8,312 nt of DNA from DATGKD01 sp035294855. GTDB taxonomy: Bacteria; Actinomycetota; Acidimicrobiia; Acidimicrobiales; UBA8190. Under the pieces are notes generated by a model that did no database searches, was not told where the DNA came from, and saw only the letters and a list, made by a program, of their open reading frames with translations. The translations under genes and the position numbers were made by a program. The stretch is from contig DATGKD010000094.1 in NCBI GenBank assembly GCA_035294855.1, positions 1-8,312 of the forward strand. The letters run 5' to 3'. Numbering within the stretch: the stretch's first letter is position 1; each line of letters starts with the position of its first letter. Shown here piece by piece: positions 1 to 6,712 of the stretch.

Positions 1-482
1 AGCACCGGGACGTGCATCAGCCATGTGGCGATCCGGGGCGCACCCACGCGGCCGTCATGGACGGCGCGGGCCAGGAGCGCCTGCCCCGTGTCGTAACGGA
101 ACTCCGTGCCGAGGACGTCGACGATGCCGGCCTGCCGAGCCACGTCGCGCACCTTGCGGGCTTCAGCGAGGTCGCGGGCGAAGGGCTTCTCACACAGGAC
201 GTGCTTGCCGGCCGCGATCGCCTCGAGGGCTAGCGGTGCATGGGTGTGCGGGGGCGTGGCGATGGTCACGGCGTCGACGTGACCATCGCCCAGCGCCTCG
301 GACAACGAGCCGCAGGCGCGCGGTACCTCGAAGAGCCGGGCGCGCTCTGCCGTCTTGTCGGGATCCTGTCCGACGAGGGCAACCACGTCGAACCCGGCGT
401 GCCGCAGGGCGCGCACGTGGGTGTAGCAGCCGAACCCCGTGCCCACCACCACGGCGCGCAGTGGCTTCGCCGCCGCGCTCAT
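1..482 (-). CDS. Gfo/Idh/MocA-family NAD(P)-dependent oxidoreductase, N-terminal part (cut by the window edge)
   Basis: The gene begins with ATG at 482 and stays open to the left edge, giving about 160 residues of the N-terminal Rossmann domain; the C-terminal substrate domain lies outside the window. The nucleotide-binding loop GTGFGCYTH is at residues 14-22, TPPHTHAPLALEA at 77-89, and the family hallmark CEKP at 97-100, whose lysine normally takes part in catalysis. A TEFRYD segment follows near 126-131. Enzymes of this family oxidise or reduce hydroxyl/keto groups of sugars, inositols and related compounds with NAD(P) in the cytoplasm. The ATG overlaps the TGA of the upstream isomerase-like gene by four bases, so translation of the two is probably coupled and they may act in one pathway. 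The family call is secure; the substrate cannot be read from this fragment. Confidence 0.92.
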   Translation of the reverse strand, partial: MSAAAKPLRAVVVGTGFGCYTHVRALRHAGFDVVALVGQDPDKTAERARLFEVPRACGSLSEALGDGHVDAVTIATPPHTHAPLALEAIAAGKHVLCEKPFARDLAEARKVRDVARQAGIVDVLGTEFRYDTGQALLARAVHDGRVGAPRIATWLMHVPV

Positions 483-1351
483 CGGGTCGCCCACCCGGCC
501 CGCTCGAGGGTGGCGCGGGTCGCCTGGGCGGCGCGTCGCGCCGCCACCATCGGCCCCTGGGCGTGCAGTGCGTCGGAGAAGACCTCCACCCCCACGGGAG
601 CGACTGCCCCGATTTTGACCAGCGCGCCGAGGTAGCCCGCGAGGTCGAAGTCCCCTTCTCCCGGCAGGCGGCGCTCGTGGAGCGTGGCGTGCAGGAGGTC
701 GTCCTCGGCTGCGGCCGGGCCGTCGTCGAGTTGGATGGAGAGCACGGCCGCGCCCGGCAGAGCCGCCACGTCGTGCGCGCTGACACCGGTGCGCGCGCAG
801 TGCCACGTGTCGATCGTGAGCCCACCGTTGGGCCGGTCCGCCAAGCGGACGACCTCCGACGCGACGGCCAGCGTGTCGATACGCGACCACGCAAGCCACT
901 CGAGGTGCACCAGCAACCCGTGAGCGGCGGCCCCGTCACACAGCCGCGCGAACGCTTCGGCCGCCTCCTCCGGACCCCACGACCCCCCGAGCACGTCCGC
1001 GGCGTTGACCGAACGGGCACCGACCGCGTCGGCGATGCGGAAGAGCTCGTCCTCGCCGTGACGGAAGACCTCCAGGGTGTCGAGCTCGGCCGGGATGCGC
1101 ACCTCGGCCGCGCCCGGCGTCCACCACCACGCGGGGTCGATCTCGGCGACGACGAGCCCGTGGTCGTCGAGCATCGTCCTCATCTCGGCGTCGTCGTGGC
1201 CGTCGCGCCGAGCGCGGTGGTAGTCCCGTCCCCACAACGACACGGCGGAGAAGCCCGCGTCGGCAGCGGCCCGCAGCCGGTCGCGGAAGCTCACGTCGCG
1301 TGGGACGGTGCCGGAGCACAGGACGAGATCGCCCGGTCCGATGGTGTGCAC
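479..1351 (-). CDS. TIM-barrel sugar phosphate isomerase/epimerase-like protein (AP endonuclease 2 / xylose isomerase-like fold)
   Basis: The protein has 290 residues, a normal length for this family of divalent-metal TIM barrels that includes hydroxypyruvate isomerase, IolE/IolI and tagatose/psicose epimerases. Likely metal or catalytic residues are Glu151 in HLEWLAW, Asp181 and His184 in TIDTWH, the SIQLDDG segment at 205-211, the LPGEGDFD segment at 229-236, and Glu256 in VGVEVFSD. I chose the GTG at 1351 because GGGAGG lies four bases upstream and no ATG or other GTG in frame precedes the conserved N-terminus. The gene sits 62 bp after the dehydrogenase and overlaps the Gfo/Idh gene by four bases. 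TIM-barrel plus Gfo/Idh pairs are common in sugar, inositol and keto-sugar catabolism, which suggests isomerisation, epimerisation or dehydration of a carbohydrate-like intermediate. The fold is clear; the exact reaction is unknown. Confidence 0.88.
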   Translation of the reverse strand: MHTIGPGDLVLCSGTVPRDVSFRDRLRAAADAGFSAVSLWGRDYHRARRDGHDDAEMRTMLDDHGLVVAEIDPAWWWTPGAAEVRIPAELDTLEVFRHGEDELFRIADAVGARSVNAADVLGGSWGPEEAAEAFARLCDGAAAHGLLVHLEWLAWSRIDTLAVASEVVRLADRPNGGLTIDTWHCARTGVSAHDVAALPGAAVLSIQLDDGPAAAEDDLLHATLHERRLPGEGDFDLAGYLGALVKIGAVAPVGVEVFSDALHAQGPMVAARRAAQATRATLERAGWATR

Positions 1352-1385
1352 GATGCCTCCCGATTTCTTGTCGGCCAGGGAGTCG

Positions 1386-1435
1386 GATTCAGTAGCTGGA
1401 TCAGGAGCCCGATTCAGTAGCCGGCCAGGAGGTCG
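1386..1435. repeat. Imperfect 25-bp tandem duplication at the dehydrogenase stop codon
   Basis: On the minus strand, the last dehydrogenase codons and stop (core GCTACTGAATC) are followed 25 bases later by a second copy of the same core. The cores lie at about 1411-1421 and 1386-1396 on the plus strand. About 18 of the first 21 positions of the unit match, and the match fades after that. It occupies most of the only sizeable gap in the left part of the minus-strand gene series. It looks like a local replication-slippage duplication. I see no clear promoter or terminator in it. Confidence 0.6.
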
Positions 1436-2364
1436 ACCACACCGTGGAGCGGCTCGCCGGCTCGATAGCGCCGCAGGTTGTCCACGAACAACTCGAACGT
1501 CCGCTTCATGCTCGAGGGTGCGCTCCAGCTCACATGCGGGCTCAGCCGTACCCCGGGGTGGCCGTAGAGCGGATGGCCGGACGGCAACGGCTCGGGGTCG
1601 ACGACGTCGAGCGAGGCGCGCGCCACGATGCCGCGATCCAGCGCGTCGAGCAGCGCGTCCTGGTCGACGAGCGCGCCGCGCGCCACGTTCACGAGGTGCA
1701 CGCCCGGTTTGCACGCGGCGAACGCTTCTGCGTCCAACAAGTGCGACGTCGCGGACGTGGCCGGTGCCGCCACCACGACGTGGTCCGCATCCGCAAGCAG
1801 CTCGCGTAGCGAGCCAGCCAACGCCACCCCCGCCAATGGAGAGGGTTGTTGGGTGCGCCGGAGGGCGACGACCGTCATGTCGAACGCCAAGGCCCGGCGG
1901 GCGACTTCGCTGCCGATGGCCCCGAGCCCGACGATGCCGACGGTACGGCCCGCGAGTGTCCCGAGGGACGACACGTTCCACTGCGGCGGGGGGGCGGTGA
2001 TCCACGAGTCGGGCAACCGCTTCTCGAAGGCCAGCATCACCGCGAGCACCCATTCCGCGATGGCGATGCCGCTCGCGCCGCGGGAGCACGTCACGAGACG
2101 GTCGCCGGCGGCCGCCAAGGGAAAGCCGTCGACGCCCGTGCTCAGCATGTGGACCCAGCGGATGTGGGGCGCCATCAGTTGCACCACCCCGGCGGGATCG
2201 TCCGTCAGCGTCACGAGCGCGTCGGCGTCAGTCGGAACGGGCTCGCCGGGCTTGCAGCCCACGAAGCGCTCGTGGGGGGCGGAGGCCTCGAGCGCGGCGA
2301 GCAGGCCGTCGGCGAACCGGCTGCCCATGTTGACCACCACTCGGCTGGCTGCGCGGGACCTCAT
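1414..2364 (-). CDS. D-isomer-specific 2-hydroxyacid dehydrogenase
   Basis: This 316-residue NAD(P)-dependent dehydrogenase should interconvert a 2-oxoacid and a D-2-hydroxyacid in the cytoplasm. It has the family architecture: a split catalytic domain with the substrate loop STGVD at 75-79, a Rossmann domain with GLGAIG at 146-151, and the catalytic triad Arg229 (NVARGALVD), Glu258 (DVVDPEPL) and His277 (SPHVSW). The second beta strand of the Rossmann domain ends in VALRR (166-170) rather than in an acidic residue, which favours NADPH over NADH and hence reduction of the oxoacid in vivo (inference). The ATG at 2364 overlaps the TGA of the oxidoreductase beta subunit (ATGA), tying it to that complex. 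Glyoxylate/hydroxypyruvate reductase-like activity is one possibility; the substrate is not decided by sequence. Confidence 0.92.
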   Translation of the reverse strand: MRSRAASRVVVNMGSRFADGLLAALEASAPHERFVGCKPGEPVPTDADALVTLTDDPAGVVQLMAPHIRWVHMLSTGVDGFPLAAAGDRLVTCSRGASGIAIAEWVLAVMLAFEKRLPDSWITAPPPQWNVSSLGTLAGRTVGIVGLGAIGSEVARRALAFDMTVVALRRTQQPSPLAGVALAGSLRELLADADHVVVAAPATSATSHLLDAEAFAACKPGVHLVNVARGALVDQDALLDALDRGIVARASLDVVDPEPLPSGHPLYGHPGVRLSPHVSWSAPSSMKRTFELFVDNLRRYRAGEPLHGVVDLLAGY

Positions 2365-3185
2365 GACGTTGGGCTCTCGCCGAGGGCGTCTTTCAGGACC
2401 CCGCCGGTGTGGACGACCCCGAGGTTCTCGGCCAGGTACTGCGGGGCCTCCCGGGTCTCGACGAACCATCCCGTCGGGCACATCGTCAGGATCTCCACGA
2501 ACGAGAACCCCGCGCCGGCCACCTGGGTCTCGAACGCGCGCCGCAGCATCCGCTTGGTGCGCGCGACGTTCCCGGCGCTGTTGACGGCACCGCGCGCCAC
2601 GTAGGCGGCCCCGTCGAGCTGCGCCAACAGCGACGCCAACAGGATCGGCCGGCCGTGGGCCGCCGCGTCGCGCCCTTCGAGGCTGGTCTTCGTGCGCTGT
2701 CCGAGGACGGTGGTGGCGGTCATGTGCCCACCGGTCTCTCCGAACACACCGTTGTTGAGCATGATGCACGTCACGTTCTCGCCGCGCGCCGCGGTGTGGA
2801 CGACCTCCTGCAGACCCTCGTTCACCATGTCCCCGTCCCCTTGCACCGTGAAGACGACAGTGTCCGGACGGGCACGCTTCACGCCTGTGGCGAGGGACGG
2901 CGCCCGCCCGTGCAGGGCTTGGAGGACCTCGACGTCGAGGTTGTTGCTGAAGGCCGTGTAGCAGCCGATCCCGAAGACGGCGATGGTCCGCTTGACGAGC
3001 TCGAGCTCCTCGACCACCTGGAGCGCTGTCCGCATGGCGACCGGCTCGCCGCAGCCCGGGCACAGGTGGTGGGCGCCTACGTCGATCAGCTCCGGCGTGA
3101 AGTCCTCGACCAGACGTGCGGCTTCCTCGGGTGGCTGCGCCGTCGGGACGACGGAGCGACCTTCGACCCGGAGCATCCTGCTCAC
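2361..3185 (-). CDS. 2-oxoacid:ferredoxin oxidoreductase, beta subunit (thiamine diphosphate-binding)
   Basis: This 274-residue subunit carries the thiamine diphosphate and the proximal 4Fe-4S cluster of a 2-oxoacid:ferredoxin oxidoreductase. The cofactor motif is GDGD at 116-119 with NN at 144-145. The four usual cluster cysteines all seem present: Cys42 and Cys45 in CPGCGEP, Cys75 in GIGCYT and Cys236 in ILTMCPTGW. HGRAPSLATGVKRARPD at 92-108 is typical of the VOR/KOR type. The segment that in relatives reads like MTGGQMSPTT is ETGGHMTATT here (150-159), a change near the active site that may mark unusual specificity. There are about 38 residues before the CPGC motif, longer than I expect for the family. 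The GTG start at 3185 has GGAGG six bases upstream and overlaps the alpha stop (GTGA); an ATG three codons in is the alternative. The enzyme class is secure, the substrate is not. Confidence 0.94.
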   Translation of the reverse strand: MSRMLRVEGRSVVPTAQPPEEAARLVEDFTPELIDVGAHHLCPGCGEPVAMRTALQVVEELELVKRTIAVFGIGCYTAFSNNLDVEVLQALHGRAPSLATGVKRARPDTVVFTVQGDGDMVNEGLQEVVHTAARGENVTCIMLNNGVFGETGGHMTATTVLGQRTKTSLEGRDAAAHGRPILLASLLAQLDGAAYVARGAVNSAGNVARTKRMLRRAFETQVAGAGFSFVEILTMCPTGWFVETREAPQYLAENLGVVHTGGVLKDALGESPTS

Positions 3186-4312
3186 CGTCCGCCTCCAGTG
3201 GCGACGGTCGCGGCGCCCCGTCGGCCCTCGGGGGCGGTCGTCTCTTCGAGTATCTGCGTGATGCGTCGACGCATCACCGCGACGTCGAGGTCGGGGGCGA
3301 TCCCGAACCCCGAGCTGTCCAGGCTGAGCCCGCCGATGAAGCGGACCTCGGCACGCTCCATTACGGCCAGGCGGACGTCGTCCACCATCTGGCCTGCGTT
3401 GTTCTCGTAGACGGCCACGACTCGGGTACCTTGCGCGGCAGTCCGTACCGCGTCGGACGGGAACGGGTACAGCGTGATGGGCCGGACGTATCCGACGCGG
3501 GCGCCCTCGGCCCGGAGCGCGCGCACCGCCGCGCCCACGTAGCGGGCCGGCGTGCCGAACGCCACCACCACGACGTCGGCGTCATCGGTGAAGGCCGACT
3601 CGGCCAATGGCGCGATCCCGCTCATCATCTCGGCGCTTGCTGTGGCGCACGCCGCGTAGTGGTCGGCCAGGTCGTACCCGACGTCGTCCCGCTGCTTCGC
3701 CGAGCCGAGGAACGACACGAGCTTGGCCCCACCCGTGCCACCGGACGACCCGTCGAGCGCCCACGGTGTCGGGGGACGACGCCCGACGTCGAGCGCGCGC
3801 ACGTTGACGGCCTGCGCGGTGTGGGCCAGGTAGTAGTCACCGATCACGAGCACCGGATGGCGCCAGCGCGCGCTCACGTCGAACGCGCGCTGCACGAGCT
3901 CGACCGCTTCGGGCACGTCGGCGGGCGCGAAGACGGGCGTGCGGGTGTCGCCATGGCCGGCGCCGCGCGTCGCCTGGAAGTAGTCGCCCTGGGCGCGCGC
4001 CATGTTGAGCACCACCAACGGCAGCCGGGCGAGGGCGATCTCCGCCAGCGACTCCTGCATGAGGGACAGGCCCTGGCCGGTCGACCCCGTGGCCGCCGGC
4101 GTGCCCGTTGCCGCCGCCCCCCACGCCATACCGATCGCCTCGAGCTCGCTTTCGGCGTTCATGCAGACGCCGCCCACGGCGGGCAGCTTGCGCGCCATGT
4201 GCTCGAGCACCTCGGTGAACGGGGTCATGGGATAGCCGGCGAAGAACCGGCACCCCGCGGCGATCATGGCGTCGGCGATCGCCTCGGAGCCCTCGAGTAG
4301 CCGGCGCGTCAT
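3182..4312 (-). CDS. 2-oxoacid:ferredoxin oxidoreductase, alpha subunit (VOR-like)
   Basis: This 376-residue subunit contains the pyrimidine-binding domain and a transketolase C-terminal-like domain of the oxidoreductase. Visible motifs are GYPMTP at 26-31 (usually GYPITP), AESELEAI at 53-60 with the conserved glutamate, STGQGLSLMQE at 77-87, DYFQATRGAGHGD at 110-122, RPITLYPFPSD at 277-287 and YENNAGQM at 302-309. It most resembles the alpha subunit of the four-subunit 2-oxoisovalerate (VOR) type. Between NMAR (103-106) and DYFQAT it has only three residues, whereas relatives I recall carry a loop of about thirteen (GGPG...PSQ). The ATG at 4312 overlaps the ferredoxin stop (ATGA); on the coding strand it is directly preceded by a run of seven C. 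The C-terminus overlaps the beta start. The subunit assignment is firm; VOR, indolepyruvate, phenylglyoxylate or another substrate all remain open. Confidence 0.93.
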   Translation of the reverse strand: MTRRLLEGSEAIADAMIAAGCRFFAGYPMTPFTEVLEHMARKLPAVGGVCMNAESELEAIGMAWGAAATGTPAATGSTGQGLSLMQESLAEIALARLPLVVLNMARAQGDYFQATRGAGHGDTRTPVFAPADVPEAVELVQRAFDVSARWRHPVLVIGDYYLAHTAQAVNVRALDVGRRPPTPWALDGSSGGTGGAKLVSFLGSAKQRDDVGYDLADHYAACATASAEMMSGIAPLAESAFTDDADVVVVAFGTPARYVGAAVRALRAEGARVGYVRPITLYPFPSDAVRTAAQGTRVVAVYENNAGQMVDDVRLAVMERAEVRFIGGLSLDSSGFGIAPDLDVAVMRRRITQILEETTAPEGRRGAATVATGGGR

Positions 4313-4569
4313 GGGGGGGCGACCTCGAACAGCACCGGTTCCTCGAACTTGTACACCTGGAAGACGAAGTCCGGGCAGATCTGCGCGCACGCCCCGCAAC
4401 CGGTGCACCCCGCCAGGAGGAGGGGATAGTGGTAGCCCCGCGCGTTCACCGCGTGCGTGGTCATGACGAGAACATCAGGCGGGCACGCCTCCACGCACAG
4501 CTCGCATCCCTTGCACGCGTCCACGTCGACCACGACCGTGCCGCGTGCAGAGACCCGGGAGGTCGTCAC
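4309..4569 (-). CDS. 2-oxoacid:ferredoxin oxidoreductase, delta subunit (2x[4Fe-4S] ferredoxin)
   Basis: This 86-residue protein has two complete CxxCxxCxxxCP motifs (Cys19, 22, 25, 29 and Cys55, 58, 61, 65) and therefore should bind two 4Fe-4S clusters. As the small subunit of a four-subunit oxidoreductase it would relay electrons from the thiamine diphosphate/Fe-S site on the beta subunit to an external ferredoxin. Its place between gamma and alpha matches the gene order known for this enzyme class. The GTG start at 4569 overlaps the gamma stop (GTGA), and the TGA overlaps the alpha ATG. I see no strong Shine-Dalgarno, so it probably relies on coupling to gamma. A free bacterial-type ferredoxin is the alternative, but the context argues for a subunit. 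Confidence 0.94.
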   Translation of the reverse strand: MTTSRVSARGTVVVDVDACKGCELCVEACPPDVLVMTTHAVNARGYHYPLLLAGCTGCGACAQICPDFVFQVYKFEEPVLFEVAPP

Positions 4570-5150
4570 GGCGCCACGTCCGCGGTCTCATCCCATGCGG
4601 GCCGGAGCACGCCCGGCACGGCCTCGAACCCGGCGTGCAGCGCCCGGGTGTTGAGATCGGCCAGGCTCCTCCGGTAGGAGGGAAGGGCGTCCCCGACGGC
4701 GCGCGTGAGCGACGGCAACGCGACGAGCCCCGTCACCGCGGCGTAGGCCCCCACCATCACCATGGACGCCACCACGGCGTTGCCGAGATCGTGTGCAACC
4801 GCCGTGGCCGGGACGTCGATGCTCGGATGATCCGGGCGTTGCCACCCGTCCCCGAAGACCGTGCTGTTGACCATGCAGAAGCCGTCAGCGCGGAGCGCTC
4901 GGAGAGGGCCGTCCGCATGGGCGGGGTGCATCAAGACCGCCGACCAGGCCTGGTCGACGGTCGGGGGCGCCACGATGGGCCGGTCGGCGATCACGAGGGC
5001 GGAGTCGGTGTTGCCGCCGCGCATCATGCCGCCGTAACTCCCGAAGACCTGGACCTCGCGTCCTTCGGCCATGGCCGCGTGGGCGATGACCGTGGCCGCG
5101 AGCTGGACCCCCTGTCCGCCGATCCCGGTGATGAGCACTTCGCGCTCCAC
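4566..5150 (-). CDS. 2-oxoacid:ferredoxin oxidoreductase, gamma subunit
   Basis: This 194-residue protein belongs to the pyruvate/ketoisovalerate oxidoreductase catalytic (gamma) domain family, which helps bind coenzyme A. It begins with the signature GIGGQGV at 9-15, followed by GSYGGMMRGGNTD at 37-49 (relatives usually read SYGPEMRGG) and a LGNAVVASMVMVGAYAA segment at 122-138. Its length is normal. The GTG start at 5150 has GGAGG seven bases upstream, the clearest ribosome binding site in the oxidoreductase group, as expected for the first gene of a transcript. A promoter-like element lies directly in front of it and overlaps the 3' end of the acyl-CoA synthetase gene, so the oxidoreductase genes can probably be transcribed on their own. 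The TGA overlaps the ferredoxin start. Confidence 0.94.
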   Translation of the reverse strand: MEREVLITGIGGQGVQLAATVIAHAAMAEGREVQVFGSYGGMMRGGNTDSALVIADRPIVAPPTVDQAWSAVLMHPAHADGPLRALRADGFCMVNSTVFGDGWQRPDHPSIDVPATAVAHDLGNAVVASMVMVGAYAAVTGLVALPSLTRAVGDALPSYRRSLADLNTRALHAGFEAVPGVLRPAWDETADVAP

Positions 5151-5161
5151 GACTCTCCCTC

Positions 5162-5198
5162 CAGAACCGTGATCTTAGGAATGAGAACAGCGTTCTGC
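5162..5198. repeat. 37-bp repeated regulatory element, copy 1 (in front of the gamma subunit)
   Basis: Read on the plus strand, this stretch matches 6693-6729 at 29 of 37 positions without a gap. Shared blocks are CAGAAC, GATCTTAG, AGAACA and CTGC. Two AGAAC boxes (5163-5167 and 5184-5188) are 21 bp apart, two helical turns. In this copy the second box also forms a palindrome, AGAAC-AGC-GTTCT (5184-5196). The element overlaps the last codons and TAA stop of the synthetase gene, yet the shared bases ignore reading frame, which points to a regulatory constraint. Binding by the nearby TetR protein is an inference. Confidence 0.7.
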
Positions 5199-5200
5199 AA
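5172..5200 (-). promoter_or_regulatory. Predicted promoter for the oxidoreductase genes
   Basis: On the minus strand TTGCAG (5200-5195) and TAAGAT (5177-5172) are separated by 17 bases. A start site about seven bases further on would leave a leader of roughly 14 bases containing the GGAGG of the gamma gene. The TAA of TAAGAT is at the same time the stop codon of the upstream synthetase gene. The identical spacing recurs in the second copy of the 37-bp element. Confidence 0.55.
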
Positions 5201-6695
5201 GCAGGCGCCGTTGCACCTGGCCCGTGGAGGCCGTGCGCGGGATCGACTCCACGAGGACCAGCCGGCGCGGGTGCTTGAAGGAGGCCAAGCGCCCTTGGCA
5301 GTGGTCCCGCAGCGACTCGAGCGTGGGGGAGTGGCCGGGAGCGGGCACGACGCATGCGCACACGATCTCGCCCCAGTCGGTGTCGGCGACGCCGACCACC
5401 GCGACATCGGCGACACCCGGGCAACCCGCCAAGACGGCCTCGACCTCGGTAGGCGGTACCGACTCGCCGCCCGTGCGGATCACTTCGCTGACGCGGCCGA
5501 CGATGCTGAGGTAGCCCTCGTCGTCGGCCACCGCGAGGTCACCGGTGCGGTACCAGCCGTCCACCAGCGCCTGCGCGGTCGCGTCGGGGTCGTCGAGGTA
5601 GCCGTCGAACAGAAGCGGTCCTCGGGCCCACAGCTCGCCCGACGGGTCGATGCGGACCTCGACCGCCGGGCCGGGGACGCCGCAGCTGCCCGGCTTGCGG
5701 CGGATGTCCGCGTGGTCGAGCGCGGTCACGCCACCGGCCTCGGTCGACCCGTAGAAGACGCGCAGGTGGGCGGCCGGGGCGACGCGTTCGATCGCCTCCA
5801 GCAGCTCGAGCGGTGTGGCCGAGGTGCCGGTGTCCGCGAATCGCAACGAGCCGAGCAGCGAGGGGGCGTCTCCTGCGTCGAGGATCCGTGACCAGATCGC
5901 GGGGATGGCGTTCAACCTGATGGCCGAGTGGCGCGCCACGGCCTCGGTGATGGCACGAGCGTCGGTGGTCATCGTGAAGACCACGGTGTCGCGGGCTTGC
6001 CACTGCTGCAGCGCGATGGTCCACGCCCCCATGTGGAACAAGGGATAGGGGCAGACCATGGCACCGCGTGGCTCGAGCAGAGCACCCGGGTGAGTGCGGA
6101 GGTAGTTGACGCGGTGCGACAGCACCGCGCCCTTCGGCCGGCCCGTGCTTCCGCTCGTAAAGAACACGACGTGCGGATCGACCTCGTCGACCAGGTGCGG
6201 GTCAAGATCGTCGGCGCTGACACGCGACATCAGTTCGGCGAGCCGCGTTCCTGGTGACGCCTTGGCCGACGAACCACCGGCGATGCCCTCGGTGACAGCG
6301 AGTCCGACTCCCAGGCGGGTCGCCAGCGCCTCGCCCGCGGGAGCGTGATCGTCGTCGACCACGACAAGTGCCGGGGTGGCCGCCTCGGCGACGGCGGACG
6401 CCTCGTCGGCGCTCAATCCGGGGCCGATGGGAACGAAGACCGCGCCGAGCTTGGCCAGGGCCGCGAACACCACCACCACATCGAGGGACGTCGCGCTCCA
6501 CGCCGCCACCCGTCCGCCCGGAACGACACCGAGGGTCTGGAGGGCTCGTGCCGTCCGGTTGGACGCGAGATCGAGGTCGGAAAACGTGAGTGCCTGGTCC
6601 CCCAGGACTGCCGCGGTCCTCCTCGGCACCGCTCGCGCGGCGTTCCGGAAGACGTCGCCGATGCGCAGCTGGCCCCGGGGTGGTTGCGTTGTCAG
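5175..6695 (-). CDS. Acyl-CoA synthetase (AMP-dependent synthetase/ligase)
   Basis: This member of the adenylate-forming superfamily should activate a carboxylic acid to an acyl-AMP and then to an acyl-CoA, using ATP and CoA. With the chosen start it has 506 residues, normal for the family. Motifs in order are the P-loop-like TSGSTGRPKG at 180-189, YGSTEAGG at 315-322, YRTGDL at 382-387, the hinge region beginning GRVSEVIRTGGE at 400-411, and the C-terminal PRTASTGQVQRR at 486-497. In the last motif the position usually held by the catalytic lysine (TGK) is Gln493. The start is uncertain. The protein reads naturally from a CTG at 6695 (MTTQPPRGQLRIGDVF), seven bases after a TAAGAT box, but no ATG, GTG or TTG lies there. 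A GTG at 6797 falls inside tetR, and a GTG at 6629 would cut conserved sequence. The acid substrate is unknown; its product could feed the oxidoreductase reaction. Confidence 0.9.
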   Translation of the reverse strand: MTTQPPRGQLRIGDVFRNAARAVPRRTAAVLGDQALTFSDLDLASNRTARALQTLGVVPGGRVAAWSATSLDVVVVFAALAKLGAVFVPIGPGLSADEASAVAEAATPALVVVDDDHAPAGEALATRLGVGLAVTEGIAGGSSAKASPGTRLAELMSRVSADDLDPHLVDEVDPHVVFFTSGSTGRPKGAVLSHRVNYLRTHPGALLEPRGAMVCPYPLFHMGAWTIALQQWQARDTVVFTMTTDARAITEAVARHSAIRLNAIPAIWSRILDAGDAPSLLGSLRFADTGTSATPLELLEAIERVAPAAHLRVFYGSTEAGGVTALDHADIRRKPGSCGVPGPAVEVRIDPSGELWARGPLLFDGYLDDPDATAQALVDGWYRTGDLAVADDEGYLSIVGRVSEVIRTGGESVPPTEVEAVLAGCPGVADVAVVGVADTDWGEIVCACVVPAPGHSPTLESLRDHCQGRLASFKHPRRLVLVESIPRTASTGQVQRRLLAERCSHS

Positions 6696-6712
6696 AACAG
6701 CGATCTTAGATT
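6684..6712 (+). promoter_or_regulatory. Possible promoter for the tetR-cupin operon
   Basis: TTGCGT (6684-6689) and TAGATT (6707-6712) on the plus strand are separated by 17 bases and would start a transcript near 6719, with a leader of about 65 bases before the tetR ATG. It interlocks with the leftward promoter-like element, so both directions would share DNA. The match to consensus is only moderate. Confidence 0.35.

Noticed and set aside
23..1420. Long plus-strand open frame of 465 residues opposite the Gfo/Idh and isomerase genes
   Set aside because: It is Arg/Pro/Gly-rich with no recognisable motif and lies antisense to two genes with clear family signatures; GC-rich DNA gives such frames by chance.
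2409..5891. Long plus-strand open frames at 2409-3410, 3116-4300 and 4545-5891
   Set aside because: They are His/Arg/Asp-rich, lack motifs and are antisense to the oxidoreductase subunits and the synthetase, whose cofactor motifs are intact.
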